A stretch of DNA of 64,000 bases from contig JACQDV010000032.1 in NCBI GenBank assembly GCA_016200915.1, positions 25,084 to 89,083 of the forward strand, written 5' to 3'. The stretch is from Sphingobacteriales bacterium. GTDB lineage: Bacteria > Bacteroidota > Bacteroidia > Chitinophagales > Chitinophagaceae. Under the pieces are notes generated by a model, which searched no databases, had not been told where the DNA came from, and saw nothing but the letters and a program-made list of their open reading frames with translations. Of the stretch, positions 16,111 to 24,717 are shown piece by piece. The position numbers and the translations under genes were made by a program. Position 1 is the stretch's first letter, and each line of letters starts with the position of its first letter.

Positions 16111-17055
16111 TTATAAAACGGCTTTCACCATCCTGTTCTTCCCCTGTATATCTTTCTTTAATTCTACATTCGTAATTTTTTTTTCTTTAAACAAAGCAAC
16201 TGTTTCATTGCCCAATGCTTCATTAATTTCCATAAATATCATTCCACAGGGCTTTAAATGTGTCAGAGCAAAATCAGCAATCTGTTTATAAAAGATCAAT
16301 GCATCATCATCGGGTACAAAAAGAGCTAAGGAAGGTTCAAAGTCTAATACACCTCTGCGCATCTCGTTTGCTTCACTGCTTTTTACATACGGAGGATTGC
16401 TTACAATAATATCAAACTGTCCAGGTTCATTCCATTTGTTTCTATCTAAAAAATCTAACAGCTTAAAATCAATCTCCGTTTCATTGCTCACGGCATTTTC
16501 AACAGCAATACTCAAAGCTTCACTGCAAACATCAATAGCCGTTATCTCAGCCTGTGGTAATTTCTTTTTTAACGCAATGGGTATGCAGCCGCTGCCGGTG
16601 CCGATGTCGATAATACTGAGTTGTGAGTTGTGAGTTATGAGTTGCGGGTCGTTGGTCGTAATAGTGCTGGCTGCCAACTGCTCACTGCCAACTTTATTTT
16701 TACTCGCCACTCGCCACTCGCTACTCGCTACTTCCTTCACTATCCACTCAACCAACTCTTCCGTTTCCGGTCTTGGTATCAGCACTTTTTCGTTTACATA
16801 AAATTTCATTCCCGCAAACCATGCTTCACCTAATACATATTGCACAGGGCGGTGTGCCCGTAATTCTTTGGTGTATTTTTCTAACCGCTCCTGTTTTTGT
16901 GCTGATAAAGAAAATTCTTTGTTTACGATGCGGTCAATGCGTTTCCATTCTGTAATATGTTCCATCACCCAATCAGCAATAGTATGCGCTTCACTGTCAT
17001 CATAAATTTCAAATAACTGAAACAATAACTGCTGGTATGCCTGGTGTATGGTCAT
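16111..17055 (-). CDS. prmC: Release factor glutamine methyltransferase
   Basis: PrmC methylates the GGQ glutamine of peptide release factors with S-adenosylmethionine. The 314-residue protein has the N-terminal helical domain (1-100, with LIPRPETEELV), the SAM-binding motif DIGTGSGCIPIA at about 150-161, and the diagnostic NPPY at 220-223. It is about 30-40 residues longer than usual. The extra length sits at about 109-147 (VASSEWRVASKNK...ITHNSQLS), between the E-x-E-x-LV helix and the SAM motif. The DNA there is intergenic-type repeat sequence (GAGTTGTGAGTTGTGAG, GCCACTCGCCACTCG), so the gene has absorbed a repeat in frame. Confidence 0.93.
   Translation of the reverse strand: MTIHQAYQQLLFQLFEIYDDSEAHTIADWVMEHITEWKRIDRIVNKEFSLSAQKQERLEKYTKELRAHRPVQYVLGEAWFAGMKFYVNEKVLIPRPETEELVEWIVKEVASSEWRVASKNKVGSEQLAASTITTNDPQLITHNSQLSIIDIGTGSGCIPIALKKKLPQAEITAIDVCSEALSIAVENAVSNETEIDFKLLDFLDRNKWNEPGQFDIIVSNPPYVKSSEANEMRRGVLDFEPSLALFVPDDDALIFYKQIADFALTHLKPCGMIFMEINEALGNETVALFKEKKITNVELKKDIQGKNRMVKAVL
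16615..16731. repeat. Low-complexity repeat inserted in frame in prmC
   Basis: Composed of GAGTTGTGAGTTGTGAGTT, GCCAACTGCTCACTGCCAAC and CTCGCCACTCGCCACTCGC units. The same families occur in gaps at 8154-8200, 12135-12270 and 43078-43128. It encodes about 39 residues with no stop. Confidence 0.75.
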
Positions 17056-17147
17056 TGGGCAAAAATACTGGTTTCTGGTTGCTGGTAGCTTGTTGCTGGT
17101 TTATAGTTCTTATAACATGCAACCGGTAACTTGTAACCTGCAACCTA

Positions 17148-17155
17148 TATATTTG
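17148..17155 (+). promoter_or_regulatory. -7 box TATATTTG upstream of ribD
   Basis: An exact TAnnTTTG match 17 bases before the ribD ATG. The bases upstream are GGTTGCTGGT/GCAACCGGT-type repeats, and no good -33 element is seen. Confidence 0.45.
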
Positions 17156-17172
17156 CATCCTAACATTCACCA

Positions 17173-18279
17173 ATGACCACTCCCGAAACATATATGCATC
17201 GCTGCATTGAACTCGCAAAGCTGGGAGCAGGTAACGTAGCGCCTAACCCAATGGTAGGAGCGGTACTGGTACATGATGGAAAAATTATTGGTGAAGGTTA
17301 TCACCAGCAATATGGTGGTCCGCATGCAGAGGTGAATGCCATCAACAACAGTCGGGACGCTTTAAGCGGTCTGAATGTTGCTGATGACGCAAGTAAAGAA
17401 GTATTACAGAAAAGCACTCTTTATGTTTCTTTAGAACCCTGTGCCCATTACGGTAAAACACCACCTTGTGCTGATTTAATTATTGAAAAGAAAATCCCCA
17501 GAGTACTAATTGGTTGTCGTGATCCATTTAAAGAAGTAAATGGAAAAGGCATTGAAAAACTAAAAGCCGCCGGTGTGGAAGTGGAGTTGGGTGTGTTAGA
17601 AGATGAATGTAAAGAGCTGAACAAACGGTTTTTTATTTTTCATGCACAACATCGTCCGTATATCATTTTAAAATGGGCAGAAACAGCTGATGGGTTTATA
17701 GCCCCCCTTAATCCCCCACAGGGGGAAATAAAAGAGAGATTGCTCATCAGCAATCAATACACCAATCGTTTAGTACATCAATGGAGAAGCGAAGAAGCAG
17801 CGATCCTTGTTGGAACAAATACCGCACTGTATGATAATCCAGAATTAACAGTAAGATTAGTGGAAGGAAATAACCCGGTGCGTTTAGTAGTGGATATGGA
17901 TTTATCATTGCCGCAACAGTTGAAATTGTTTAATAAGCAAACAAAGACCATCGTGTTTAATACCATTAAGCATGAGGTGCAGGAGAACATGTTGTATTAT
18001 CAAATTACCAATGATGTAAGTGTAGTACATCAAATCGTCAATGCATTGTATCATCTAAGATTGCAAAGCGTATTGATTGAAGGTGGCGCCAAACTATTAC
18101 AATCATTTATTGATGAAGGTTACTGGGATGAAGCAAGGGTAATTACCAATACAGAATTAAAAAGCGGACAAGGAATTAAATCATCACAGCTAATCAATTA
18201 CCAATTAATAAACGAAGAAAATATTTTAACCGACACCATCCGCTACTATCAACCACAAACTATAAACTACAAACCATAA
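17173..18279 (+). CDS. ribD: Bifunctional riboflavin biosynthesis deaminase/reductase
   Basis: RibD deaminates and then reduces the pyrimidine intermediate made from GTP in riboflavin synthesis. The 368-residue protein has the zinc deaminase domain (1-145) with His51-Ala-Glu53 and PCAHYGKTPPCAD (Cys90, Cys99), then the reductase domain (about 160-360) with WAETADGFIAP, GTNTALYDNPELTVR and IEGGAKLLQSF. Residues 177-189 (APLNPPQGEIKER) are encoded by CCCCCTTAATCCCCCACAGGGGG, a repeat-like hairpin that appears to have entered the loop. The DMT transporter gene follows after 7 bases. Confidence 0.93.
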   Translation: MTTPETYMHRCIELAKLGAGNVAPNPMVGAVLVHDGKIIGEGYHQQYGGPHAEVNAINNSRDALSGLNVADDASKEVLQKSTLYVSLEPCAHYGKTPPCADLIIEKKIPRVLIGCRDPFKEVNGKGIEKLKAAGVEVELGVLEDECKELNKRFFIFHAQHRPYIILKWAETADGFIAPLNPPQGEIKERLLISNQYTNRLVHQWRSEEAAILVGTNTALYDNPELTVRLVEGNNPVRLVVDMDLSLPQQLKLFNKQTKTIVFNTIKHEVQENMLYYQITNDVSVVHQIVNALYHLRLQSVLIEGGAKLLQSFIDEGYWDEARVITNTELKSGQGIKSSQLINYQLINEENILTDTIRYYQPQTINYKP

Positions 18280-18286
18280 ACCAAAA

Positions 18287-19174
18287 ATGCTTCTTCTCGC
18301 CGGCAGCATTATACTTACCGCTTATCTTGTGCTATCGTTCAAAGTATGTGAGCGGTATAAGATCACAACTTTCCAGGCAATCATTTATAATTATCTAACC
18401 TGTATTATTACCGGCTCTGTTGTAAATGGAGCTTTTCCCGTTAATGAACATAATATCAACGAACCATGGTTTAAATGGGCGGTATTAATGGGAACGATAT
18501 TTATTGTGAGTTTTAATATGCTGGCGATCACCACCCGTAAAGCAAGTGTGGCGGCCGCATCGGTGGCAAATAAATTATCCATGGTTATTCCTGCAGCATT
18601 TTCTGTGTGGTTGTATGGGGATTCTATGGGGATGATAAAAATTGTAGGGATTATTATTGCATTAGTGGCGGTGGTACTTATCAGTACTCAAAGAACAGAT
18701 AAAGTAACTCATAAAAAGAACTGGGGTGTTACTTTATTGATCGCTGCTTTGTTTATTATTTCCGGATTATTGGATACTGCTATAAAGTATGTGGAGCAAT
18801 TGTTCTTAAATGAAGCTAATAAGAATGATTACCTGGTATCAGCATTTTTCTTTGCAGGATCAATCGGAACAATCTTACTCATTATACAATATATTACCGG
18901 TAAACAAAAGTTTGAACCCAAAGCAGTATTGGCCGGCATCTGTATTGGTATTCCCAACTATTTTTCCATATGGTGTTTGGTAAAAGTATTAAAGAAGCCA
19001 CCTTATGGATTGCAGAGTTCAGCTATCATTCCGTTAAATAATATTGGTATTTTATTGTTCAGCACGGTAGTGGCTTTTCTGTTGTTCAGGGAAAGGCTGA
19101 GTAAAACAAACTGGCTGGGTGTTGTATTATCTGTATTAGCCATCCTATTAATTGCATACGGAGATAAATTGTAA
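18287..19174 (+). CDS. DMT/EamA-type membrane transporter
   Basis: A 295-residue inner-membrane protein with about ten hydrophobic helices, arranged as two halves as in drug/metabolite transporters (KASVAAASVANKLSMVIPAAFSVWL in the first half; SSAIIPLNNIGILLFSTVVAFLLFRE in the second). Substrate unknown; its position 7 bases after ribD could hint at a flavin or precursor, but that is only context. The stop codon overlaps the next gene's ATG by one base. Confidence 0.8.
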   Translation: MLLLAGSIILTAYLVLSFKVCERYKITTFQAIIYNYLTCIITGSVVNGAFPVNEHNINEPWFKWAVLMGTIFIVSFNMLAITTRKASVAAASVANKLSMVIPAAFSVWLYGDSMGMIKIVGIIIALVAVVLISTQRTDKVTHKKNWGVTLLIAALFIISGLLDTAIKYVEQLFLNEANKNDYLVSAFFFAGSIGTILLIIQYITGKQKFEPKAVLAGICIGIPNYFSIWCLVKVLKKPPYGLQSSAIIPLNNIGILLFSTVVAFLLFRERLSKTNWLGVVLSVLAILLIAYGDKL

Positions 19175-19782
19175 TGGAAGAAAAAGATTTTTTTTATACG
19201 ATTGATAAAAAAGCCGCAGCTGAGTTTAAAGACCGTGGCAGCAAGTTTATTGCTTATGCTTTTCCCATTGATAGAGTAGAAGATTTTAAAAAGCGGATGG
19301 ATGAATTAAAGAAAGAACATCCGAAAGCAGTGCATCATTGTTTTGCTTATCGCTTAGGATTGGACGGGAATACGTTTCGTGTGAGTGATGATGGAGAACC
19401 ATCCGGAAGTGCCGGCAGACCGATATTAGGACAAATAGATAGTAAGCAACTCACCAACACAGCGATTATTGTGGTAAGATATTTTGGTGGAACATTATTG
19501 GGTGTTCCCGGCTTGATCAATGCCTATAAAACTTCTTCAGCATTAGCATTGCAAGTAACACCAATTGTGCAGAAACAAGTGGAGATTAATTACCAGTTGG
19601 AATTTGATTATACAAGAATGAATGAAGTGATGATGATAATCAAACAAACCAATTGCAGAGTGTTGAGCCAGGAGATGCAATTGTTTTGCCAATTGAAGAT
19701 CGGTATCCCAAAAAATCGTTTGGATGAAGTATTGTACCGGTTAAATGATTTACGCTGCGTAGAAATTAAAAAAGTTTTATAA
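19174..19782 (+). CDS. YigZ/IMPACT family protein
   Basis: A 202-residue protein with the UPF0029 N-terminal domain: RGSKFIAYAFPI, HHCFAYRLG, DDGEPSGSAGRPIL and VVRYFGGTLLGVPGL are the hallmark motifs. A C-terminal DUF1949-like ferredoxin fold follows (about 135-200). Homologues include yeast Yih1 and E. coli YigZ; the bacterial role is not settled. Translationally coupled to the transporter gene. Confidence 0.88.
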   Translation: MEEKDFFYTIDKKAAAEFKDRGSKFIAYAFPIDRVEDFKKRMDELKKEHPKAVHHCFAYRLGLDGNTFRVSDDGEPSGSAGRPILGQIDSKQLTNTAIIVVRYFGGTLLGVPGLINAYKTSSALALQVTPIVQKQVEINYQLEFDYTRMNEVMMIIKQTNCRVLSQEMQLFCQLKIGIPKNRLDEVLYRLNDLRCVEIKKVL

Positions 19783-19831
19783 TAATAAATTGTGCCGGAA
19801 TTATTTGTAAATAACAGTTGAAATTTCTTGT

Positions 19832-20068
19832 ATGAGTAAAGAAATAAAATCGAAAATTTATAAACTGGTGGAGGGAATTAAAGATGAAACTGTGTTAAAC
19901 CAGTTGATGGAAGATGCAGCATTTTATGCAACAAAAAAAGATGTCGTGGATGAGTTGAATCCGGCACAGCTGGCGGAATTAGATAAAGCAATTGAAGAAG
20001 CCGATAAGAATCAGACGATTTCCTGGGATAATTTTAAAAAGGAAATAAATGAATGGCCCCAAAAATAA
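19832..20068 (+). CDS. Antitoxin of a ParE/RelE-type pair
   Basis: A 78-residue acidic protein (ELNPAQLAELDKAIEEADKNQTISWDNFKKEINEW), of the helical kind that Bacteroidota place just before ParE/RelE toxins. It overlaps the toxin gene by 16 bases. Such antitoxins neutralise the toxin and repress the operon; autoregulation is inferred from the family. Confidence 0.75.
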   Translation: MSKEIKSKIYKLVEGIKDETVLNQLMEDAAFYATKKDVVDELNPAQLAELDKAIEEADKNQTISWDNFKKEINEWPQK

Positions 20069-20349
20069 TTGTTGCAAAACGTTTCCGGAACAATACTTAC
20101 CGTGTGTACCAGTATATATTAAAAGAATTTTCTGCACCAACAGCATATAATTTTATCAGGAGATTAGAACGGAGAATTGAATTTATCGCCAACCATCCAA
20201 CAACGGGTAAGCTTTCCTTTAAGAAGAAAGACGTAAGAAGTATTTTATTTTCCCCGCATAACAGAATTTATTACCCTTACCGTAACGATACCATTGAAAT
20301 ATTGTGCTTATTCGATATGAGAAAAAATCCGGATAAAAACCAGTATTAA
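20053..20349 (+). CDS. RelE/ParE family toxin
   Basis: A 98-residue basic protein with the ParE/RelE fold pattern: AKRFRNNTYRVYQYILKEFS at the start, RRLERRIEFIANHPTTGKL in the middle, then VRSILFSPHNRIYYPYRNDT and a last strand IEILCLFDMRKNP. The target (gyrase or ribosome-bound mRNA) cannot be decided by eye. It overlaps the antitoxin gene, which sets the translation order antitoxin then toxin. Confidence 0.85.
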   Translation: MAPKIIVAKRFRNNTYRVYQYILKEFSAPTAYNFIRRLERRIEFIANHPTTGKLSFKKKDVRSILFSPHNRIYYPYRNDTIEILCLFDMRKNPDKNQY

Positions 20350-20358
20350 TCCAGATAA

Positions 20359-21129
20359 TTATTTTCTTATCCTTACCTGTCTGGCAAAATTATAAGTATC
20401 CAATGGCGTAAAACTGATATTGCCGGGATCAACAAAATGTAAATAGGCTTTTAATTTTTCTTCTGTAAACCGCTGCGACCAGAAGCGTTCTTTGGTAGCT
20501 GTAAAATGATCTTTCTTATTAGTGATAACTGTCATTCCCATTTTTTTATAAAAGGATTCCTGCTTTTTACGGGTATTATCGTTGTCAATATAACAGGCAC
20601 CAATCACTATTTCGCCACCGGGGTTTAATAATGAATAAGCTCCTGAAAAAATTTGTTCAAACTTTTTATTGTGTGATAGATCCAGTGTGCCTGGCTGGTA
20701 GTTGTCAAAATCAAAATCATTGGGATAAAAATTGCCGGCAGTAAACCAGGTGGTGATAATTAAATCATATTTCTTTTTCCACTGAGAAAGATTGATGGCA
20801 TCGAAAAAGTGAGTAGCCACTTTATCATCAATCTTTAGTTGTTTAATCACTTCATTCGAAATCTTTATACAAGGTTCAGCATTATCTGTACCATCATACA
20901 CCGCAATCATATCCCATATTTCTTTTACACCGCTCAGGTGTCTGGCGATTCTTGCGTTGCCGATGCCTATGTCCAGCACCTGTATTGGAGATTGTTTTCG
21001 CTGGTATATTTCAGTAATTACTTTTTTCAGTTCAATAAACTCAGCCCATTGTGCCTGCAATAATTCCTCTGGTAAAAAATCTGTGTCAAAAGATTTTTGA
21101 ACCATATTCTCGTTGTCATACATTTCCAT
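20359..21129 (-). CDS. Class I SAM-dependent methyltransferase
   Basis: A 256-residue methyltransferase with the SAM motif VLDIGIGNARIARHL near residue 50-65 and the later motifs YDLIITTWFTAGNFYP and LLNPGGEIVIGACY. Substrate unknown. A TTG start six codons earlier is possible, but ATG at 21129 (MEMYDNENM) is more likely. It is convergent with the toxin gene, with a 9-base gap. Confidence 0.78.
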   Translation of the reverse strand: MEMYDNENMVQKSFDTDFLPEELLQAQWAEFIELKKVITEIYQRKQSPIQVLDIGIGNARIARHLSGVKEIWDMIAVYDGTDNAEPCIKISNEVIKQLKIDDKVATHFFDAINLSQWKKKYDLIITTWFTAGNFYPNDFDFDNYQPGTLDLSHNKKFEQIFSGAYSLLNPGGEIVIGACYIDNDNTRKKQESFYKKMGMTVITNKKDHFTATKERFWSQRFTEEKLKAYLHFVDPGNISFTPLDTYNFARQVRIRK

Positions 21130-21187
21130 GAGTAGCTGTTTTTGCAAAAATAAAAAAACTGCTAAAGCGGCGGCAATATTGTGGTTT

Positions 21188-21220
21188 AGGTGTCTGACAA
21201 TTGCAAATTGTCTGACACCT
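21188..21220. repeat. Palindromic repeat AGGTGTCTGACAATT, copy 1
   Basis: Arms AGGTGTCTGACAATT and AATTGTCTGACACCT pair at 14 of 15 positions around a 3-base loop. A second copy lies at 21298-21331; together they bracket the glnN terminator. Confidence 0.7.
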
Positions 21221-21228
21221 GCAAAAGA

Positions 21229-21254
21229 AATAAAAACCCCGCCGAAGCGGGGCT
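21229..21254 (-). terminator. Rho-independent terminator for glnN
   Basis: Read on the minus strand: GCCCCGC-TTC-GGCGGGG stem-loop followed by TTTTTATTT, about 85 bases past the glnN stop. A further inverted repeat TACGTTGA...TCAACGTA lies just upstream (21254-21280). Confidence 0.8.
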
Positions 21255-21297
21255 ACGTTGAGGCGGATAATATCAACGTAAGAAACAACAGCTAATT

Positions 21298-21331
21298 AGG
21301 TGTCTGACAATTGTGAAATTGCCTGACACCT
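21298..21331. repeat. Palindromic repeat AGGTGTCTGACAATT, copy 2
   Basis: Same hairpin as at 21188-21220 with a 4-base loop; arms pair at 13 of 15. It lies 8 bases beyond the glnN stop codon. Confidence 0.7.
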
Positions 21332-21338
21332 GGTGCTA

Positions 21339-23531
21339 TTATCTCAGGAATAACATTTCACGGTATTTAGGTAATTGCCAGTACTGGTCATCAACCAGCA
21401 ACTCCAGTTTGTCCACATGATAGCGGATGTCTTCAAAGAAAGGAGCTTTTACCTGGCTTTCGTAAGCAATGGCTTTCGTACGGGTATTATCCATCGCATT
21501 ACAAATTTTACGGGCCTCGATCATCTTTGCCACTAAATCACTCACTTTACTGATATGCTCAGATATTTTAGTGAGAATTTGTTTTTGATTGGAATAAGCT
21601 GATTCATCTAACCCGATTTCTTTGATTCCTTTAATATTTTCAATGAGTATATTCTGATATTTTACTGCTGCCGGCAATACATGACTGGTGCACAGTTCAC
21701 CCATGATACGGGCTTCAATCTGCACCTTCTTAATGTATTTCTCTAACTCAATTTCATGACGGGCTTCCAGCTCAATATGCGTTAATACATCATTGCTTTC
21801 AAATAATTCTTTGGATTTATCAGTTATCATCGCATCCAGGGCCAGCGGAGTGGTCTTTACGTTGGGCAAACCTCTTTTCTCTGCTTCTTTCGCCCATTCT
21901 TCACTGTAACCATCACCTTCAAACAATACTTTTTCACTCGCTACAATATATTCACGAATCACATGCATGATGGCAATCTCTTTCTTCTCACCTTTCTCCA
22001 TCAGTGCATCCACATCATCTTTAAACTTCTTCAATGTTTCTGCCATAATGGTATTTAGCACCGTCATTGGATTGGCACAGTTGGCAGTGGAACCTACGGC
22101 ACGGAATTCAAATTTGTTTCCGGTAAAAGCAAATGGTGAAGTGCGGTTGCGGTCAGTATTATCCAACAGTAACTCAGGTATGCTTCTGTGTAAATCTAAT
22201 TTTAAGATGGCTTCATCCTGTTCATCAAACTTTGCACTCACTCTTTCTTTAATATCCTGCAATACTTTATTAAGGTATTGACCGATGAATACAGAGATGA
22301 TGGCAGGAGGGGCTTCATTAGCGCCTAAGCGATGGTCGTTACCGGCAGAAGCAATGGAAGCTCTTAACACATCAGAATAATCAAACACCGCTTTAATGGT
22401 GTTTACAAAGAAGGTTAAGAACATTAAGTTGGTCTTTGGCGTTTTACCGGGTGCTAATAAGTTAACGCCGGTATCAGTAGCCATACTCCAGTTATTATGC
22501 TTACCACTACCGTTAATACCGGCAAATGGTTTTTCATGCAGCAACACTTTTAATTTATGGCGCCGGGCAACCCTGTCCATAATATCCATCAGCAGGGTAT
22601 TGTGGTCAACAGCAATACTTACTTCTTCAAATATAGGAGCACATTCAAACTGCGCAGGGGCCACTTCGTTGTGGCGGGTGCGTAAAGGAATACCAAGTTT
22701 ATAAGCTTCTTCTTCAAAATCTCTCATGAAGGAATACACTCTCTCGGGAATAGAACCAAAGTAATGGTCTTCCAATTGCTGGCCTTTTGCAGGTGCATGG
22801 CCAAAAACAGTTCTTCCGCTCAGCACAATATCCGGACGGGCATTGGCTAATCCTTCATCAATAACAAAGTATTCCTGCTCCCATCCTAAGGTGGCAGTTA
22901 CTTTTGTTACATTTTTATCAAAATAATTGGCAACATCAACGGCTGCTTTATTTAATGCTTCTAATGATTTTAATAAAGGAGCTTTATAATCTAATGTTTC
23001 ACCGGTATAAGAAACAAAGATGGTGGGGATGCATAATGTTTTTCCATTGCCAATCTCCATAATAAAAGCAGGAGAGGAAGGATCCCAGGCAGTATAACCA
23101 CGGGCTTCAAAAGTAGCACGAATACCACCGCTGGGGAATGAAGATGCATCCGGTTCCTGTTGAATTAAGGCACCTCCGTCAAATTCTTCTAAAGATGAAC
23201 CATCGCTTTTAATAGTAAAGAAAGAATCATGCTTTTCAGCAGTTGTTCCTGTTAATGGCTGAAACCAGTGAGTGAAGTGCGTTACTCCTTTGCTTTCGGC
23301 CCAGTGGCGGATACCGGAAGCAATTTGATTAGCTACGGTTCTGTCAATTTTTTTACTGCCTTTTACGGAAGCCACTAAACTTTTATAGGCTTCATCGCTC
23401 AAAAATTCACGGGCAACTTTTAATGTAAAAACGTTTTCGCCAAAGATAGCAGTGATCTTTGATGAACCGCTTACTTCATTCGCCTTTCGCTGAAAGACCG
23501 AATCAAGTGCTTTAAATCGCAGGGAAGTCAT
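21339..23531 (-). CDS. glnN: Glutamine synthetase type III
   Basis: A 730-residue ATP-dependent glutamate-ammonia ligase of the GSIII class, typical of Bacteroidota and cyanobacteria. Motifs include WFQPLTGTTAEKHDSF near residue 80, LGWEQEYFVID (metal-binding Glu), HNEVAPAQFECAPIFEEVS, GINGSGKHNNWSM (ATP/ammonium region) and RTSPFAFTGNKFEFRAVGS. GSIII is nearly twice the length of GSI/GSII, as here. A TTG seven codons upstream is open, but ATG at 23531 gives the usual MTSLRFKAL start. The type II synthetase gene lies directly upstream with its own terminator between. Confidence 0.95.
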   Translation of the reverse strand: MTSLRFKALDSVFQRKANEVSGSSKITAIFGENVFTLKVAREFLSDEAYKSLVASVKGSKKIDRTVANQIASGIRHWAESKGVTHFTHWFQPLTGTTAEKHDSFFTIKSDGSSLEEFDGGALIQQEPDASSFPSGGIRATFEARGYTAWDPSSPAFIMEIGNGKTLCIPTIFVSYTGETLDYKAPLLKSLEALNKAAVDVANYFDKNVTKVTATLGWEQEYFVIDEGLANARPDIVLSGRTVFGHAPAKGQQLEDHYFGSIPERVYSFMRDFEEEAYKLGIPLRTRHNEVAPAQFECAPIFEEVSIAVDHNTLLMDIMDRVARRHKLKVLLHEKPFAGINGSGKHNNWSMATDTGVNLLAPGKTPKTNLMFLTFFVNTIKAVFDYSDVLRASIASAGNDHRLGANEAPPAIISVFIGQYLNKVLQDIKERVSAKFDEQDEAILKLDLHRSIPELLLDNTDRNRTSPFAFTGNKFEFRAVGSTANCANPMTVLNTIMAETLKKFKDDVDALMEKGEKKEIAIMHVIREYIVASEKVLFEGDGYSEEWAKEAEKRGLPNVKTTPLALDAMITDKSKELFESNDVLTHIELEARHEIELEKYIKKVQIEARIMGELCTSHVLPAAVKYQNILIENIKGIKEIGLDESAYSNQKQILTKISEHISKVSDLVAKMIEARKICNAMDNTRTKAIAYESQVKAPFFEDIRYHVDKLELLVDDQYWQLPKYREMLFLR

Positions 23532-23663
23532 ATGCTGTTGTTTAAAATTCAATGCTGTTTCCGGAGTTTAAAATTACAGTTTCAGTTATTGAATTCATTT
23601 GAATGTTATCCTCATTCAAATGAAATATTATCCGCTGTTGAAAGAAAAAGAAAAAGAAAGAAA

Positions 23664-23686
23664 GAAGAACCCAATTAGGATTCTTC
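23664..23686 (-). terminator. Terminator between glnII and glnN
   Basis: On the minus strand GAAGAATCC-TAATT-GGGTTCTTC forms a 9-pair hairpin followed by TTTCTTTC, 18 bases beyond the glnII stop. It implies that glnII is at least partly transcribed separately from glnN. Confidence 0.65.
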
Positions 23687-23703
23687 TTTCAGTATTTAGT
23701 TAA

Positions 23704-24717
23704 TTAGGCCTTTACAGACTTAACTGTTTTAATAATACGGGCGGCTACTTTGTATGGATCAGCAGCTGAGTTTGGACGACGGTCTTCGAGATATCCTTTC
23801 CATCCTCTTGCAGGAACGCCAACAGGAATACGGATAGAAGCACCACGGTCAGAAACTCCATAGCTGAAATCATGAATGCTGGCTGTTTCGTGTTTACCAG
23901 TGAGGCGTAAATGGTTGTCGGCACCATAAACAGCAATGTGTTCTTTAACCACAGGACGGAAAGCCTCACATACTTTGTCGAAGATTTCTTTGCTGCCAGC
24001 ATTTCTCAATAATGAGTTAGAGAAGTTAGCATGCATACCGCTGCCATTCCAGTCTAAAGCACCTAATGGTTTACAATGCCAGTTGACAGATACACCGTAT
24101 TTTTCACCGATTCTTTCAAGCAGATAACGACCTAACCAAATTTGGTCACCAGCTTGTTTTGCTCCTTTAGAGAAAATCTGGAATTCCCACTGACCGGTAG
24201 CAACTTCGGCATTAATACCTTCCACATTCAGGCCAGCTTCTAAGCAGGCATCTAAATGCTCTTCAACAATGTTACGTCCATAAGCATGTTCAGCACCTAC
24301 AGAACAATAATATGGACCCTGAGGTCCGGGGAAACCACCAGCAGGGAAACCAATTGGTTTATTAGTTAAGGGATTCCACAGGAAGTATTCCTGTTCAAAA
24401 CCAAACCAGAAATCATTATCATCATCTTCAATAGTTGCACGGCCGTTTGATTCGTGAGCAGTACCATCAGCATTCAATACTTCGCACATAACTAAATAAC
24501 CATCCTTACGCTGTGGATCGGGTATGATATATACAGGTTTTAAAAGGCAGTCAGAAGAACCACCGGGTGCTTGTTCTGTAGAAGAACCGTCAAAACTCCA
24601 TCCCGGGCAATCTTCTAATTTGCCGCTGAAATCTTTTTCAATTTTAGTTTTGCTTCTTAAGCTTTGAGTTGGCTTGTATCCGTCAAGCCAGATGTACTCG
24701 AGTTTCGATAGTGCCAT
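23704..24717 (-). CDS. glnII: Glutamine synthetase type II (eukaryotic-like)
   Basis: A 337-residue GSII enzyme, matching the short eukaryotic-type family. Key motifs: WSFDGSSTEQAPGGSSDC (substrate/ATP region), FWFGFEQEYFLW (metal Glu), the YYCSVGAEHAYGRNIVE segment, GINAEVATGQWEFQI, LDWNGSGMHANFS, and GVSDRGASIRIPVGV. It makes glutamine from glutamate, ammonia and ATP. GSII and GSIII genes side by side suggest different nitrogen regimes; no regulator gene is next to them. Confidence 0.94.
   Translation of the reverse strand: MALSKLEYIWLDGYKPTQSLRSKTKIEKDFSGKLEDCPGWSFDGSSTEQAPGGSSDCLLKPVYIIPDPQRKDGYLVMCEVLNADGTAHESNGRATIEDDDNDFWFGFEQEYFLWNPLTNKPIGFPAGGFPGPQGPYYCSVGAEHAYGRNIVEEHLDACLEAGLNVEGINAEVATGQWEFQIFSKGAKQAGDQIWLGRYLLERIGEKYGVSVNWHCKPLGALDWNGSGMHANFSNSLLRNAGSKEIFDKVCEAFRPVVKEHIAVYGADNHLRLTGKHETASIHDFSYGVSDRGASIRIPVGVPARGWKGYLEDRRPNSAADPYKVAARIIKTVKSVKA

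Noticed and set aside
21339..24717. glnN and glnII as a gene duplication
   Set aside because: Lengths (730 and 337) and motifs belong to separate classes; similarity is limited to the general metal-binding Glu region.
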